Below, in pieces: positions 1 to 10,031 of a DNA stretch of 64,000 nucleotides. The stretch is from Apostichopus japonicus. Its lineage: Eukaryota; Echinodermata; Holothuroidea; Aspidochirotida; Stichopodidae. The stretch lies in assembly GCF_037975245.1 (NCBI RefSeq), contig NC_092577.1, positions 26,163,398 through 26,227,397 on the forward strand, written 5' to 3'. Every line of letters starts with the position of its first letter. Positions within the stretch are counted from its first letter, which is position 1. The notes under the pieces are model-generated. The model did not search any database, was not told the DNA's origin, and saw only the letters and a list, made by a program, of their open reading frames with translations. A program made the translations under genes and the position numbers.

Positions 1-766
1 GCGGGGAAAAGGAGGAGGTTCAAAAAATGTGCTTACGTCCAGAGCCATATATAATTCCTCTTTTTATCACCCTCCGGGACAACAAGTTAACTGCCTCCAT
101 CGTAAATGGTAACACTTACGAAACGAGGTCGTTCCGTATATTCTCGACTTGAAGAGTCATACTTTCGGGAACATTGCCTGTAATCATATTCGTGTCGAAA
201 ACGATCGGGAGTGCTCCTGTCCGTGAACGGGAACATGCCATTTCAGTCGAAAACTTGTTAAGAGATGTAATTATTATCGTTGACAATCTTCCACTATTTT
301 GCAGCCTGTTTCGCGGCGGAGAAAAAAAGGAGAAAACCCGAACAGACCCTTACGGAGAACGTTGGTGGGGAACGAGTCGTTACGGTTGAGGTTCTCCTTT
401 CTACAAGAGATGCCCCTCTCACTTGCTCTATATGAATTGAAATGAACAGTGCCCAAGAAGGAGACGACCCATAAGAAAACGTGGTCTACCATCAGCCTTG
501 AGCAACAAATACGCCGGAGGGTAACAAATCGGTTCTATTGAAAAATTACGGTTAAAAGGACTATGTCCACTTTGCCAGCCATTAGCCCGCTACATGGTTT
601 TTGATCATTAACAGTAAAAGACGCCACTTCCGCCAAGATTCTGGTGGAAACAATCTCTGTTGCAATCGAAAAAAGAAGTGACACCCCTCCATGGATTGGG
701 GCTTTCGACAGCAAAAGAAGCCACTCCTACCAAATTCCGGCCGAACTGACCTATTACCGCCTCATG

Positions 767-909
767 TGGTGATGGAGACACCGTTAAGCTTAAGATGTCT
801 CCTACCGCATAGAGGGGCACCCCTTGTATTCCCGACCGATTGTTGTCTTCTCTGGACCATTCTCTTTGCCCTGTATCATAGACAAGTGTCATTGTACTCA
901 TCCCGTTCG
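767..909 (+). repeat. Dispersed repeat, copy 1
   Basis: This stretch aligns in the same direction with 5161-5294. Shared anchors in order are TGGTGATGGAGAC at the left end, a TTCTCTTTGCCC core, an ATCATAGA block, and CCCGTTCG at the right end. Similarity is patchy with small indels, so the two copies are old. On the minus strand both translate to a similar short peptide (YDTGQREWS against YDPGQREQC), but neither copy has a sustained open frame. The family was not recognised. Confidence 0.55.
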
Positions 910-2044
910 AAATATATTCATGTGTTCATCATGCTCTTGTTCATTTCCTCAGATAGCTCGCATTTTATCGGCAGAGCGTCTACCCCTACATCGAACAGTG
1001 TCTAAGCTTCCAATTGACGGAAACATTCCGTTCCGGCCGTAAATGTATGGGGTCCACCTATAATCGAAAGAAGTAACCCTACCCGAAAAAAGATATCTGC
1101 GACCGGATAAAGAGCCCATCCTTTTGAATTTACCTGCCTCTTTAAATTTTGAACACTCCAATCGTTGTTCGACCATAACATTCTCGGTCGCGGTTGCATT
1201 TCAAAAGAAGGGGTTATCAATTGAGCCCCTTGCAGAAGAATTGTAAAACGATTGCGATGGCCGAGACGCGTAGCTGCCGTGCGAAGTCGCCGAGCAGAAC
1301 GGTTGGACGACCCTGAACCGAAACTGGTCGGTTGAGAATAAACAAACCACCGTTATTAAGACCTTTATATGATTTAAATTATCTCGAATGTCGATGATCC
1401 TGCTACTTAACTTCGTAGCGAAGTTTCTAGAATGTTGTGTCTTACAGTGCAAGGAAAATGTGACATTCTGTTACAGTGCAACCCTTATAGTAGTACTGGT
1501 AACATGGCCCTAGACCTAACTAATAGACGTTGTATAACAGTCTAGCCCGTGTAATTGTATCATCCAACTGTTACGTAAAATCACAAAACAACGCCAGTTT
1601 TACCACAAAAGAAAACTTGCAGATCTAGAATTGATTGTTTTGTGCAAAATATTAGGTAACCAACAAAAAATCGTCATTTGCTGTATCAAGGAGGCCTAGG
1701 CTATGGTCATAACAAGTAATTTGGCAACAGTATAGGCCTAAAGGCACTCATAACGTTGTGTATGTGTAGTGGTTTGAGCGAGTCGTGTTCAAATTCTTCG
1801 ATTTCTGTCATCTTTTGGAAAAGCTTGCAGTAGAAATCCGTCTTTACTTGTGGTGGAGCAACCTGATACCACTTATCGGCTCGGAATAATTAACAGTTAC
1901 GAGATCAATTTACGTAAAAACAAAACTCCAAACACCAAATCTCAATTACTACGGAGCGCTGCAACAGTGTCGTGTAATGTTGTGTGTTCTCAGACGTTTA
2001 AGAATGTAAACATAGCGTCTTGTAAGTGAGCTGAGTTCCTCGAC

Positions 2045-2052
2045 TGACGTCA
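2045..2052. promoter_or_regulatory. CRE-type octamer TGACGTCA
   Basis: A perfect palindromic TGACGTCA, the consensus for CREB/ATF bZIP dimers. No gene start is evident nearby. It is one of four such octamers in the first 11.6 kb; the other three lie in the transposon-like element at 6883-10035. Confidence 0.3.
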
Positions 2053-3590
2053 CGCCGCATTACCGTAAATACAACAATTTTCGAAAGTTTTTATTACCCT
2101 CGAATTTTTGATCGTATATTCCTCAAGGATGCTCCGTTTGACACAAATTGGGTATCATTGGAAAGCTACGAGTATACAGAAAACGATGAGAAAGAATTTT
2201 TTCCCATTTCATAACCTCTTTAAGCTTTTGTTTGCTGTGTAAACATTAAGGCTTATTTTGAAATTTGTGTCTTTTTTGAAACCGTTAATTGTTAGCATAA
2301 CCTTATTAGGCTTACATTAATTAAGAGTTCAAAAACCTCATTCGTTGTCTATTGACGATCTCCTTGGTGGTTGACACCTTTGCACAGTGGAGTGTCTCCT
2401 CTTGCCGAGTCAATATTCGACCGAAACGGCCGGTTCCCAACGTGTTTGAGTCTGAAAACCCAACCGTTCGGTATGCACCTTTTCACGAAGGGGTGTATCT
2501 TTTCCGACGAGAGAGGCAAAGGTGTACGATTTCGACCGGAACGGACTGTTCTCCGTCTCGAATGGGCTCAAAATTTGATGCAAGCCCCATTTTAAGGTAG
2601 AGAATCTCTTCTGGATGAGAGGGTGCACCCGGTTCGATTCGATCAAAACTTTGTACCCCGTCGCGTTTGGGACTGAAAACTGGTGATAGGAATCAATTCC
2701 ACAAAAGGGGTGTCTTAGATCGTTGAGAGATTACACTGTTTTTTACAGAATTTTTTTTTTCGGTGGAGCGGTTCTCGCCAAGAGCCATAATGTCACAGTT
2801 GGTGGGAAGGAAGGTGTTTGGTCAAGGGAACCTTGGCAGGGAAAAAGACAGGTTCTGAGAAACTATGCTTAAACCGTTTTGCCCTTAAATATCATATAAA
2901 GTTGGCGTTGAAAGTGGTTGCAGAATAAGATGTGTGTGTAGCAATTGATTTTGAGTTTCCATATAATTAATGGACTTGGCACGCATTCTTGTACCATTTT
3001 GTTTTCCAACGAAGAATAAAACCCCGAATTGCTCTATAGGCAAAATTGATACATGTACATATATTCTTTCAGGAGCTTAAGGATGTAGAGTTTTATTGTA
3101 TATTAATCCTGATTGGCAAATAAATTGCTTTTTTTGAAGACAAAGAGTTTTTTAAACATTTTTTATATTTATAATAAAAAGTAGACCTGTGGTAGAGCCT
3201 GCATGGAACATCGCAGCGGGATAGTTTAACTGAATGCATGACAGTTTTGTTCAAAATTATAAATTTGGAATAAAAAGGTAACTTTCTACCTACAATGCAA
3301 CATCCTCTGATGCAATAATGAATAAGCTTTAAAAGCTTATAAAGCAAACTTTAGTGGACGATCGTGTCAAACGCAAACAAGAAATATTCTGATCGAATCG
3401 TATTATTATCTAGGGCTTTGGACAACTTCTCATCTATATCAACCAGCTACGTTAAGTTTTTAAGGCCTGAATCCTTTTTGACCGTCGTACAGTACACTGA
3501 GACTGTTAAAAGTGAAAAATACCATCACAAAACGGTTTTTGAAAAAGTCGTGAAGGTAGCTTGACAAAAAACAAACTGGTCTATAGTTTT

Positions 3591-4686
3591 TATATTGTGT
3601 TGGGGCACCATGTTTTGCGGAAAAACAAGGAACCTCCAAAAAAACATTCACACATTCCAATTCTCTCGATAAACATGAAAAACTGGTAGTGGAAACCTAA
3701 CCTGTGCTCTCTCCAATAATTCTAGTGAAGCTAGCATTGCCCTTTAGGAAGAGGACTGGAGGTGAATGCTTCAAACTTTTCAACAAAGCGTACGTACTTC
3801 ACTGTCTTATTTCGAATACAACATATGGATTGCCATATGTTGTATTCGAAGTAAGACAGTTGGTCACAGGGCATTCATCACTTCTATGTTTCGCAATTTA
3901 AAAAAAAATCCTTGTCGTTTTGAAATATGCATTTTAAAAGTGTTTACCAGAAGGTGCTAATCTTCGTTAAGGTGACTAGGGTTTTATTTGTAGCTATGTG
4001 CGCTTAATTTTTCAGGGGACTAAAACTCAGCCATTCATATTCCCGGAGCAATTATGAAATCATATTAACAAATAAGCGAAACTTCGCGAGAAATTGTTTA
4101 GAAATATCAAGACTAAATATACATGTTTTATTACGTTGATGTAATTCCAATGAGAAATAGTGTGTATATTTAATCCAATTATGGAATGTTTTGTCATATA
4201 CCGTCATTAGCAAAATCTTCTCTTTATTGCTAGTACCGGTCCTTCACATTGATTTTGAATTAAACAATAAAATTCAAACAATCCAGCTTTATCCAATGAA
4301 ACAATATCAGCTTTATCCGTACATTCCAGAATTCCAGGCATGTGATAATTTCATATAACCATTGTTTGTTAGGTTGATGGTTTAAATTCTTGAGATAAAA
4401 TTAGACGTTTTATTCATTGTCTGTACCCCAAAAGTTATCCTGGAACTCATAAAACATGTCCAGAATACAAAATCAATAGGTGAATTTCCATATTCCAGTA
4501 TAACTAAAACAATTGTCAAAGTTATTGTTTGACTTCTAAGGGCAATGAGGGCATCTACTGCAACCTTCAGTGAAGGTTTTTTTACATCACATTCATGATC
4601 TGTTGCCCACAAGATTAACTGGTTCTTCTACCTAACCTGCTTGTTCCTCGCACCCATATTGGGCCCGACTAATTTGCTTGGGGACC
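3591..4686 (+). repeat. 1.27-kb dispersed repeat, copy A (first part)
   Basis: This part aligns collinearly with 10275-11326. Anchors include TATATTGTGT at 3591/10275, AAGGAACCTCCAAA, CAGAAGGTGCTAATCTTCGT, TAGTACCGGTCCTTCACATT and TTGCTTGGGGACC at 4674-4686/11314-11326. Divergence is moderate, with many substitutions and small indels. Copy A lacks the first ~94 bp seen in copy B and contains a 60-bp hairpin (3801-3860) where copy B instead has a poly-C tract. No coding capacity is evident. It could be a non-autonomous mobile element or a long-unit satellite, since the neighbouring copy is followed by the start of another unit. Confidence 0.8.
3801..3860. repeat. Near-perfect 60-bp palindrome (hairpin)
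   Basis: Left arm 3801-3828 and right arm 3833-3860 are 28 bp each and complementary at 27 positions, with a single T/C difference near the outer end. They are separated by a 4-nt ATTG loop. The arms include TTCGAA and CATATG. The hairpin sits inside copy A of the 1.27-kb repeat and has no counterpart in copy B, so it arose or inserted after the copies separated. The 4-nt loop is short for a microRNA precursor. A small fold-back insertion or a replication template switch fits better. Confidence 0.85.
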
Positions 4687-5362
4687 GTTTGCCATAGAGT
4701 TGTCTTCTCTTACCGAAAGGAGCACCTCGTACGTTTTCGACGGGAACGATTGTTTTCGGTCCCGGACGCGAATTTTTTCCCCAAACAGGTTGCAAGTGTG
4801 CGTAAATAGTCGTTCATGATTGGTCGGAAAAGTTACCTCATCACCATAAAAACCAGCACTTCGAGTTTCTACATCCATTTGTTGCAACGAAGATATTCCC
4901 GTTTAAAATTACCCGTAGCTTTTCGTACATATATTAGGATATGCTTGGAATTGGTTTATATTTAAGCACACTAGTATTGTATTTTCTACTTTGATCGAAG
5001 TTTTCTGTGAAGGCATTAATCGGCATCGCACAATGAAAGTTTCGTACAGGGTTTATCACACATGCGCTGTAGGCCTAGGTATAATATCTCTGTACACAGT
5101 GAACCTCCTAAAGCTTTCGACGGAATCAGCCAATTCCCCGCCCCGTGTGGGGCTCGAAATTGGTGATGGAGACCGCTTCACTAATGATGGCTCCCCTTAT
5201 GTTTTCGATCAATACAGACTGTTTCTCTTTGCCCCACACTGTTCTCTTTGCCCCGGATCATAGAAGAGTGCCACTGAACCACTCAACCCGTTCGCATGGT
5301 GTCCATCGAACAGCCTTCGTCCAGTCTCAATGACTTGTGCCACGGAACGACACTGATTTTCC
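4687..5362. repeat. 676-bp insertion splitting copy A
   Basis: The homology between copies A and B breaks at 4686 and resumes at 5363, whereas the matching point in copy B is continuous at 11326-11328. The extra sequence includes dispersed repeat copy 2 (5161-5294). No clear target duplication or inverted ends were found at the two edges, so this could instead be a deletion in copy B. No gene is seen in it. Confidence 0.6.
5161..5294 (+). repeat. Dispersed repeat, copy 2
   Basis: This is the same-orientation relative of 767-909 (shared TGGTGATGGAGAC, TTCTCTTTGCCC and CCCGTTCG anchors). It lies inside the 676-bp segment that interrupts copy A of the 1.27-kb repeat, which suggests the family moved into that site. 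Confidence 0.55.
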
Positions 5363-5491
5363 ATCTTCATCGACTGAAAGTTATGCCTACTGATAAAGAC
5401 TAAAAAAGCCCATTTAGTTAATGTCTTCTCCTCAGGCTGAGGGGAAAAAAGAAAGGTTTCGGAACAAATATGATAGTGAACGTTTGGTAAA
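5363..5491 (+). repeat. 1.27-kb dispersed repeat, copy A (second part)
   Basis: This part aligns with 11328-11460, including ATCTTCATCGACTGAA, AGCCCATTTAGTTAA, CCTCAGGCTGAGG and TTCGGAACAAATATG, and ends at a shared GTAAA. It completes copy A after the 676-bp interruption. The CCTCAGGCTGAGG stretch is itself a short palindrome. After 5491 the two copies have nothing further in common. Confidence 0.75.
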
Positions 5492-6730
5492 CAGTGTTCG
5501 ATTTTTCCGGTATCGCATCGCAAAATGCGATCCAAAACGACAAACTTGCGAGACGTTTCCAAATCAGCATCGCACATTGTGCCGATTTGTGCGATACAAA
5601 TTCCTAGTCAGATTTGGGAGCAAACACTCAAACCTTAACTTACGAACTGTCGATCACAATGAAGAAGTTATAATTTATTGAGTTTATACTCAATGTACAA
5701 CTTATTCACTTGACCGTATAGCGGAAAAAACCTGAAAAAATAATATCCTACCATAGTTAAGTGTAACCACCTCGGCGGTTACGGATCTCACGTAACTAAA
5801 AGGTTCCCTGGCAACGTGCCAAAAAATGTTAACAAACAGGTGTTACACAGGGGATAAGCTCACAGTTGTTGGGAAGGTACCTGGGCAAATTCGCAACACA
5901 TGTACCGTTGTACAGTAGTTGGGTACAGGGTTAAACACTGCAGTTGTAAAAATGTACGCATAGTGCACGCTATTCTTTGTTAAGCAGTCTAAAAACGGGG
6001 GCTTTGCTGAACGTTGTTTGTTTCATAATATCGGAAGTTTTGTAAGTTGCAATTTTTAAAGATTGAAAGGCAGATTAAATCTCTTTCATTTTATAACATA
6101 AAGTAGCTACTTTTAACTTGTCATTTTAAAATTTTCATCAGTTTCGTGACAATTTAAATAAAAAAAGTTGTCAGTATTTTGCATCCTCAACTGCGATTTT
6201 TTTCATCGCCAGACATCGCCAAAAATGACAACAATTTTCGGGGGCTTTCGCCCCCAGGATCCCCGCGAGTGGTTCTGCCCCATGACCCCACCATAGCCCT
6301 AAGACGGGCCCCTGGACACGACGACTTTATTCTCGCACGTTACGCGTGCTAGGCAGGCGAAAACCAGCGGGACATCGGCAGTGTGTTCGCGGGAAATTGA
6401 ACAAGGTTTTCCAACACTGCTGAACTGTGCAGTTACTGTATGCATCATATTTAAGGTTTTCACGGAGGCCTTTGAGGAAATGAATGGTTAGTACAGTGTA
6501 TATATGCTGCACTAATGCTGTGTGTAGGCCAAGGTTCACGAAGGTCATTGGTTATATTCGCGCGCCGTAGACGTGTTTTTAGATGTTACGAAGAGTCACG
6601 TTTGCATGGATATTAATCGAAAATGAATCTGAATTTAACTGACGCTTAAAGAAATGGATCGTCTTGGGCAGATTAACAAATCATTGCAAGTATAAATAAG
6701 TACAGGTAGCTCTGCTGTTAAAAAGAAAAC
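5492..6730. other. Non-coding stretch, no gene seen
   Basis: No recognisable coding sequence. It contains a GC-rich hairpin at 6240-6255. A 73-codon minus-strand frame ends near 6327 without a recognisable domain; a TTTATT at 6326-6331 would read AATAAA on that strand, but nothing else supports a transcript. A phrase CACAGTTGTTGGGAAGG around 5870 has a one-mismatch relative near 2795, another trace of dispersed repeats. Confidence 0.5.
6240..6255. repeat. GC-rich hairpin
   Basis: GGGGGC (6240-6245), a TTTC loop and GCCCCC (6250-6255) form a perfect 6-bp GC stem with a 4-nt loop in otherwise AT-rich DNA, followed by more C-rich runs to about 6315. Similar G-rich and C-rich hairpins are common in repeat ends of marine invertebrates, but no element was identified here. 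Confidence 0.5.
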
Positions 6731-6826
6731 TTCAATATCGGCTTGCTGTTATCGGCAACTAGGCAAAATTTTACCGATACCGATATGCTGCCGATATTGC
6801 AAAAATCGGCCGATACCGATATTGAA
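6731..6826. repeat. CCGATA/TATCGG motif cluster with 11-bp inverted ends
   Basis: TTCAATATCGG at 6731-6741 is the exact reverse complement of CCGATATTGAA at 6816-6826. Between them the hexamer CCGATA or its complement recurs several times (near 6773, 6779, 6791 and 6810). The 96-bp block ends 56 bp left of the TTAA-flanked element. Clusters of this ATCGGCCGATA type are known from ends of DNA transposons in several animals; the exact family is not identified here. Confidence 0.5.
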
Positions 6827-6886
6827 AACGATTATCGTAGCAACACTAGTATAAATATTAATAATAAACAAACATTTTCTAGTTAA

Positions 6887-6911
6887 AGTGGCCATGACAC
6901 GAAAATTTCAA
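6887..6911 (+). repeat. Left terminal inverted repeat
   Basis: 25 bp beginning AGTGGCCATGACACG directly after TTAA. It matches the reverse complement of 10007-10031 at 22 of 25 positions; mismatches fall at positions 3, 20 and 22. Confidence 0.75.
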
Positions 6912-7068
6912 AGTCCTATATTTTTGGGATCCATCAAAGAATGTTCTCTAAAACATGTATCAACCAATCTGCCAGTTTAAAACTTGATTTTTTAAGTCGA
7001 AAATTGAGAATGAATTTACCCTTTTCGGCGTTTGAAACTTTGTTTACTCGAAAATTTTCCGATTCGCA

Positions 7069-7086
7069 TGACGTCATGTGACGTCA
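7069..7086. promoter_or_regulatory. Twin CRE octamers upstream of the P2X7-like exon
   Basis: Two perfect TGACGTCA octamers at 7069-7076 and 7079-7086 have starts 10 bp apart, about one helical turn, so both face the same side of the DNA. They lie about 135-150 bp upstream of the ATG at 7220, a plausible promoter position. As the right end of the element also has a TGACGTCA at the mirror-image position, they may instead be part of the transposon's subterminal sequence. Confidence 0.45.
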
Positions 7087-7219
7087 CGTTTTGAACACAT
7101 ATTTGTTGTCGCTGCTACGGTACCATTCACGTACACAGTAGACAAGTACACATACCACTAGTAGTTACTGAAAAAAACACCGATCACAAGTGCGATATCA
7201 AATCAAAATTTCCTGTGAA

Positions 7220-8088
7220 ATGGCGGATCCAGAGCCAAATGCGGCAACCGAAGTTCAAAGTGATATTGGTTCTTCACCAGGCAGTGAAATTGGGCTATAA
7301 TTAGAGTGCCCTTTCTCATATTCGAAGCAGAGAGTGAAGGCGATGATCATTCCAATATTGAACCGAACGCTGAGGGTGGAGCGGAGGTAGAACCGTATCA
7401 GTTCGAGCCTGCTAAACGAGCCGAAATTGAAGCTCCACAACATATCGAAGAAGAAATCCGTTCGAAACCATTGCAAGGAACATACAACGTGGTAAGAATT
7501 TATTAAAGAAGCATTTAAAAACAAAATCCAGTCCATTTTGTGCATGTGTTGTTGGAATTCGCGGAACACCCTAAACCGTATTGTGCGTTGTGTTACGGTG
7601 TTACGGAGTGTGCAGTACTAGTAGGGTTGGTTGCATACTGAAAGTTTGGCTCGGGGATGTAAGTTGCATTATGCAGCCATGCTAGGTAGGCATATGTGTT
7701 ATTTCATACTCATTATTACTTGGCTAGTACTTTGGCCTGGAGTTTTGCAAATCAATTTTCTGAAACAAAAGAATGTTTCATGATACATGGAAGGTGTAAA
7801 ATCACAACAAATGTAACCATAACTGAACATTGTGTGCCTGCTTGTTATTGTGGACATCATGGCCAACATTAATACATTTTGAACTTTCATAAATTTTTTC
7901 CCAGGCAGTACAGATACATAGCCTACGGTCAACAGGTTCAATGATACTTGGGGTTCCTAGCAAGACACGTCAGGGTTGTGCTACCATCATGTGCAGTCCA
8001 AAGGATCAGAAGTGATTTTCCAGCCAATGGTCATTACACTGGATTCAAGTTGCCAGGAGAAAACTCATTGTATAGGAAGCCTTTCTAA
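7220..8088 (+). pseudogene. P2X7-like C-terminal (ballast) domain gene, degenerate
   Basis: Two exons are visible. Exon 1 starts at ATG 7220 (MADPEPNAATEVQ...), reaches TAA at 7298-7300, and continues in another frame from about 7303 as an acidic segment containing EVEPYQFEPAKR up to a GTAAGA splice donor at 7492. The last exon follows a T-rich TTTTTTCCCAG acceptor ending at 7904. It reads in one frame from 7906 to TAA at 8086-8088, with QYRYIAY, then VRVVLPSCAVQRIRSDFP, then GHYTGFKLP. This order matches the end of vertebrate P2X7 receptors (a YR..AYR segment, then LPSC...RIR..FP, then Y.GFK), the P2RX7 cytoplasmic ballast domain, which some invertebrates encode without the channel part. A TGA at 7942-7944 falls where the family has a tryptophan. 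The frameshift, this stop, and the missing cysteine-rich middle exon make it a pseudogene. It lies wholly inside the TTAA-flanked element. Confidence 0.72.
7492..7904 (+). other. Putative intron of the P2X7-like pseudogene
   Basis: GT at 7492-7493 within GTG|GTAAGA and AG at 7903-7904 after a T-rich tract fit spliceosomal consensus. Exon 1 ends at a codon boundary (phase 0), while the last exon needs one base to complete a codon, so these two exons cannot join in frame directly. A middle exon, expected to encode the cysteine-rich core, was either deleted or has decayed beyond recognition in this 413-bp stretch. Confidence 0.5.
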
Positions 8089-8198
8089 ACTACGATTGTG
8101 TTGGATTATCAATCCGTCAGGGTTCCCTCAGTGTTGATATATTGAAATTCAAGACTTAATTCAGGATGAAAAGGTTATTTTCCAGACCCAACATCAAC

Positions 8199-8204
8199 AA
8201 TAAA
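8199..8204 (+). terminator. Poly(A) signal AATAAA
   Basis: A perfect AATAAA lies 111 bp after the stop codon of the P2X7-like last exon, on the same strand, and is a plausible 3' end signal for its former transcript. AATAAA is common in AT-rich DNA, so the assignment rests on position. Confidence 0.4.
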
Positions 8205-9841
8205 AGAAAAGGCATGTTTTGAAGCATTTGGACACAAGTATTGGCGTGACCGTGATGTCATATAATATGTGCATAAGGGAACGGGCATTGACCTTTTTAG
8301 GGGCATTTACCTCGTTTGATTCGTACCTTTAATCTGGAAGCCAAAATATCCATATGACCAATGATATTTGACAGAAAAGTCATAATAAAGACCAATGGAG
8401 GCAGCAGAACTCTTGAATGTTTAGACTGTTTCTTCAGCAGCAGTTGGTTTGTTTTGTAGTCTTTCTTCAAAAACTCAGCAGTACACCCTGTTAATGGTCT
8501 TCGATTGTTTTAATGCGTGTGATGCTGTGTTTCACATTGCCCATCAGTGTTGTACGTGTCGTCGTGCGTGGGTAACATTTTTGCATGTGAGTTGCGTCGT
8601 GCAGTGTTTCTTGGTTTAAATAACCCTGTATTGTATTTGCTTCTGGATTATTCTAATTAATTTGTCACAACAACGATTGATAGCGATGGACATGCAACTG
8701 CTTTGTAGGCTTAAAGCAAAAAAAATTCATATAAGTTGTTTTCTTTTAACCTCCTTTGATGTCACAAATTACATTAGTGTAATTTAAGAATGATAATGTT
8801 TATGGAAAGTACAGTTTTACTTTTATGTCATATAATACAATGATTGTTGTTAATGTTAGTTCAGATTGTCCAGAATGACTGTCTAGAACTGATATTGAAT
8901 AAATTTTGTTCAATGATTTAACACTTGAACTATGTTGTGTGAATTTTTGGCTCTGTGACTTTAAAATAAATCGCTTTGAGATTTAATTAAACAACCTTTG
9001 GAATAAAATCTTTTTACCTACCTATTTTGACCCATCCCCATTACCCCCACTCCCTCCACAACATAATAAATGGTTTTCCTGGAATAGGAATAAGAAATTA
9101 TTGCTATAATTAACTGATCCAGCATATTCCAGAAATAAATTGGGGCACTGAGATTTGTTCACAAGAAGATGTAACCCATCGCTTCTGAAGCTAACCTCAT
9201 AGCTTATTAGTATACAATAGAGCAATGAAGGGGGTGTTAATTTAGATGATACAGTAAAATCTCTTCGTCTATTGCGACTTCAGTGTAGTAACGCTAATAC
9301 TATAGTACTACTAGTGCTCGGCGCGCTACCTCCTAAGGATCGCCACTTGCCCCATTGGAGGTTTCCTGTTCCCCGATCTGGTCTTCAGAGTAGTTTTTTG
9401 TGGATTACTTGACAGAAGAATGACTCTTTTATGTCGAACCGTTAAAGTCCATTTGTTTTATTTCATAACAAAAAGGAGGGATCGTAGTATGCTTCCGTGA
9501 AGTGTTAGCTTCATTCGGAGCTGCATACTGGCTAGGCTAAGTGAAATCGGCGCTGGTGTTGTGCACTAACTTGGTCATAATCGCCGTGTTTTTTTTCGTC
9601 CTTCAGCCATGGATGAAGGCTAATTGCATGGGTAATGATATTTATGCAGCCCCAACAACACAACGGACCGGCATTTCTCTCGGATAGTTTACAACAGTTG
9701 TAAAACAAACTTGAAATTTCTAACGATATAGCGTAATACAGTGGTTGTTCTCTCAGTGTAAATGTGCGTGTACTGTATATGGAACGGTATGATCGTCGCG
9801 CATCCGATACATGCCTGAGCTTTGCACGTGTGTTCCTAACA
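8205..9841. other. Interior of the transposon-like element, no gene seen
   Basis: This 1.6-kb part of the 6883-10035 element is AT-rich with stops in all frames. The longest frame, about 67 codons on the minus strand at 9022-9225, has no recognisable domain. No transposase motif was found. Several further AATAAA hexamers are present. Confidence 0.5.
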
Positions 9842-9849
9842 TGACGTCA
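9842..9849. promoter_or_regulatory. CRE-type octamer at the mirror position in the right end
   Basis: TGACGTCA ends 182 bp from the right end of the TTAA-flanked element, the same distance as the first left octamer is from the left end. This symmetry suggests a conserved subterminal motif rather than chance. Confidence 0.4.
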
Positions 9850-10006
9850 TCATTGTCTTCTTGTGAAATCGCATTCTCAGATATCTATTATCGGATGCGA
9901 ATATTAAAACGTTAATTACTAATTAGTCCTTGAGGTTTTCAAGGTGTTGAGGATAGTTTTGAACATAGATTTTCTCATAGATTCAGAGGAAGTTACTCTC
10001 GATGAG

Positions 10007-10031
10007 TTGGATTTTTCGTGTCATGGCCTCT
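10007..10031 (-). repeat. Right terminal inverted repeat
   Basis: The reverse complement begins AGAGGCCATGACACG and matches 6887-6911 at 22 of 25 positions. TTAA follows at 10032-10035. Confidence 0.75.

Larger units (their letters stand above)
1..3590. other. AT-rich non-coding mosaic, no gene seen
   Basis: No reading frame longer than about 100 codons is present, and the short ones overlap each other on both strands without recognisable domains or splice structure. The stretch holds one copy of a dispersed repeat (767-909), a TGACGTCA octamer (2045-2052) and a closely spaced direct repeat of TTACAGTGCAA at 1442-1452 and 1471-1481. The block around 2350-2650 reuses phrases such as TTCGACCGGAACGG that have relatives near 4735 and 5210, so much of this stretch is probably old repeat sequence. 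No RNA gene was recognised. Confidence 0.6.

Noticed and set aside
2625-2650. tRNA or tRNA-derived SINE (GGTTCGATTCG resembles a B box)
   Set aside because: There is no matching A box at the right distance upstream and no cloverleaf could be drawn.
5209-5577. 122-codon minus-strand frame
   Set aside because: It spans the boundary between the 676-bp insertion and the second part of copy A, so it is a chance fusion of two repeats. No domain was recognised.
7492-7904. Cysteine-rich middle exon of the P2X7-like gene
   Set aside because: A few cysteine-containing stretches exist (for example near 7545 and 7590), but none shows the expected spaced cysteines with splice sites, so no exon is claimed.
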